Assembly (NCBI GenBank): GCA_024653845.1
Contig: JANLHA010000154.1
Coordinates: forward strand, 1-6,567
Origin: Candidatus Omnitrophota bacterium
GTDB taxonomy: Bacteria; Omnitrophota; Gorgyraeia; Zapsychrales; JANLHA01
Direction of reading: 5' to 3'
Length of the DNA: 6,567 nt
Shown here: positions 6,250-6,567 of the stretch, in pieces
How positions within the stretch are numbered: position 1 is the stretch's first letter
How the letters are laid out: every line of letters begins with the position of its first letter
Translations under genes and position numbers: made by a program
Notes under the pieces: model-generated
Told to the model about the DNA's origin: nothing
Database searches by the model: none
Seen by the model: the letters and a program-made list of their open reading frames with translations, nothing else

Positions 6250-6318
6250 TGCCCTTGTCATTTATATGACGTAAAGAGTTCTTACGAAGAACGCAAATAT
6301 CATAGGGAGATAAATATC

Positions 6319-6567
6319 ATGAAAGTTATCAAACTTAACTTCTTAACTGCGATCCTTTTATTAGCCGCTTGTACAAGCGCCCAGGCTTCTCTTGTAGGAA
6401 GCAGTGTAACCTTTTCACACGCGTTTTCTGCAGACGGCGGTCTCTTTTTGATCAGTGGCGAAGAAACGATCGGTGTCGAGGCAGGCATCGGCGACGTGTA
6501 TAACTTTAATGATATTTATACCGTCAACCCTGAAGCCGCCTCTTTTAATGTCGACTTTCTGAGTTCT
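6319..6567 (+). CDS. Exported protein, N-terminal part (3' end outside window); possible lipoprotein or PEP-CTERM-type protein
   Basis: Frame open from ATG 6319 to the window edge, 83 codons without a stop. AGGGAG at 6304-6309 lies 9 nt before the ATG and supports this start. Residues 1-24 form a signal: KVIK, then a hydrophobic stretch LTAILLLAAC with a lipobox (LAAC, C18). A second possible cleavage lies after AQA23. The lipobox fits a lipoprotein with Thr at +2, while the AQA-S site fits ordinary secretion. The mature part (SLVGSSVTFSHAFSADGG) is beta-rich and low in charge, reminiscent of short surface proteins that carry a PEP-CTERM anchor, but the anchor region is not in the window. Codon use is balanced and GC is higher (about 48%) than in the neighbouring membrane-protein gene. 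The role is unknown. Confidence 0.7.
   Translation, partial: MKVIKLNFLTAILLLAACTSAQASLVGSSVTFSHAFSADGGLFLISGEETIGVEAGIGDVYNFNDIYTVNPEAASFNVDFLSS

Larger units (their letters stand above)
5934..6318. other. 385-bp gap without a confident gene; short doubtful ORFs and a GC-poor spacer
   Basis: The gap has weak AT-rich hairpins just after the membrane-protein stop (for example AATGAT 5929-5934 with ATCATT 5943-5948) and no clear plus-strand U-tract. Three short protein-like pieces are seen on the plus strand: 19 codons from ATG 5992 (preceded by AAGGA), whose stop overlaps ATG 6048; a piece in another frame ending about 6116; and an open stretch 6069-6176 that includes ATG 6105 and MSKETGQDFRFDDKRVQY. 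On the minus strand 6261-6037 is open for 74 codons without a ribosome site. The changing frames suggest either non-coding DNA or the remains of a frameshifted gene. I recognise no family in any of them. Confidence 0.4.

Noticed and set aside
6300..6488. 62-codon minus-strand open frame at the window's right end
   Set aside because: It is antisense to the exported protein that has a promoter, ribosome site and signal peptide.
1..6567. CRISPR array, tRNA/rRNA genes, transposase or toxin-antitoxin pair
   Set aside because: No regularly spaced repeats, no cloverleaf or rRNA-like sequence, no transposase motif and no recognisable toxin or antitoxin were found on reading both strands.

Overview
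The window looks like a piece of a Gram-negative bacterial chromosome of moderate and uneven GC content. The evidence is an exported Spy/CpxP-like periplasmic protein, a possible lipoprotein signal, sigma70-type promoters and Shine-Dalgarno sites. Nothing here fixes the phylum. The flanking genes are about 45% GC or lower. The 3' part of the beta-propeller gene and the MoaD-like gene rise to about 60-65% GC (counted by eye line by line), and the membrane-protein gene falls to about 35% or less.

Layout, left to right. (1) Positions 2-235 (+) are the C-terminal end of a dihydroorotate dehydrogenase-like protein that enters from outside. (2) Positions 265-1425 (-) encode a MoeB/MoeZ/ThiF-type E1-like adenylyltransferase fused to a rhodanese domain. 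(3) Divergent from it, 1497-2675 (+) encodes a BNR/Asp-box beta-propeller. Its stop overlaps (ATGA) the start of 2672-2968 (+), a MoaD/ThiS-like ubiquitin-fold sulfur carrier ending in Gly-Gly. (4) Positions 2943-3989 (-) encode a DAO-type FAD-dependent oxidoreductase whose last codons overlap the MoaD-like gene tail to tail. (5) After a 171-bp gap with two perfect palindromes and a good promoter, 4161-4595 (+) encodes a small exported Spy/CpxP-like protein with Cys pairs and a His/Asp tail, followed by a strong hairpin. (6) Positions 4734-5933 (+) encode an unrecognised multi-pass membrane protein with a signal peptide and a C-terminal soluble domain. (7) A gap of about 385 bp holds only short doubtful ORFs, a possible minus-strand terminator and a good promoter. 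(8) The promoter leads into 6319-6567 (+), the start of an exported protein cut off by the window edge.

The most interesting unit is the centre. An E1-like activating enzyme with its own sulfurtransferase domain lies divergent from a translationally coupled propeller plus diglycine ubiquitin-like carrier. By family knowledge, the E1/rhodanese protein could adenylate and thiolate the carrier. What the carrier then serves, and what the propeller does, cannot be read from the sequence. No other molybdopterin or thiamine gene is present. The GC ramp and the overlap with the oxidoreductase suggest that the propeller-carrier pair arrived as a cassette between two older minus-strand genes.
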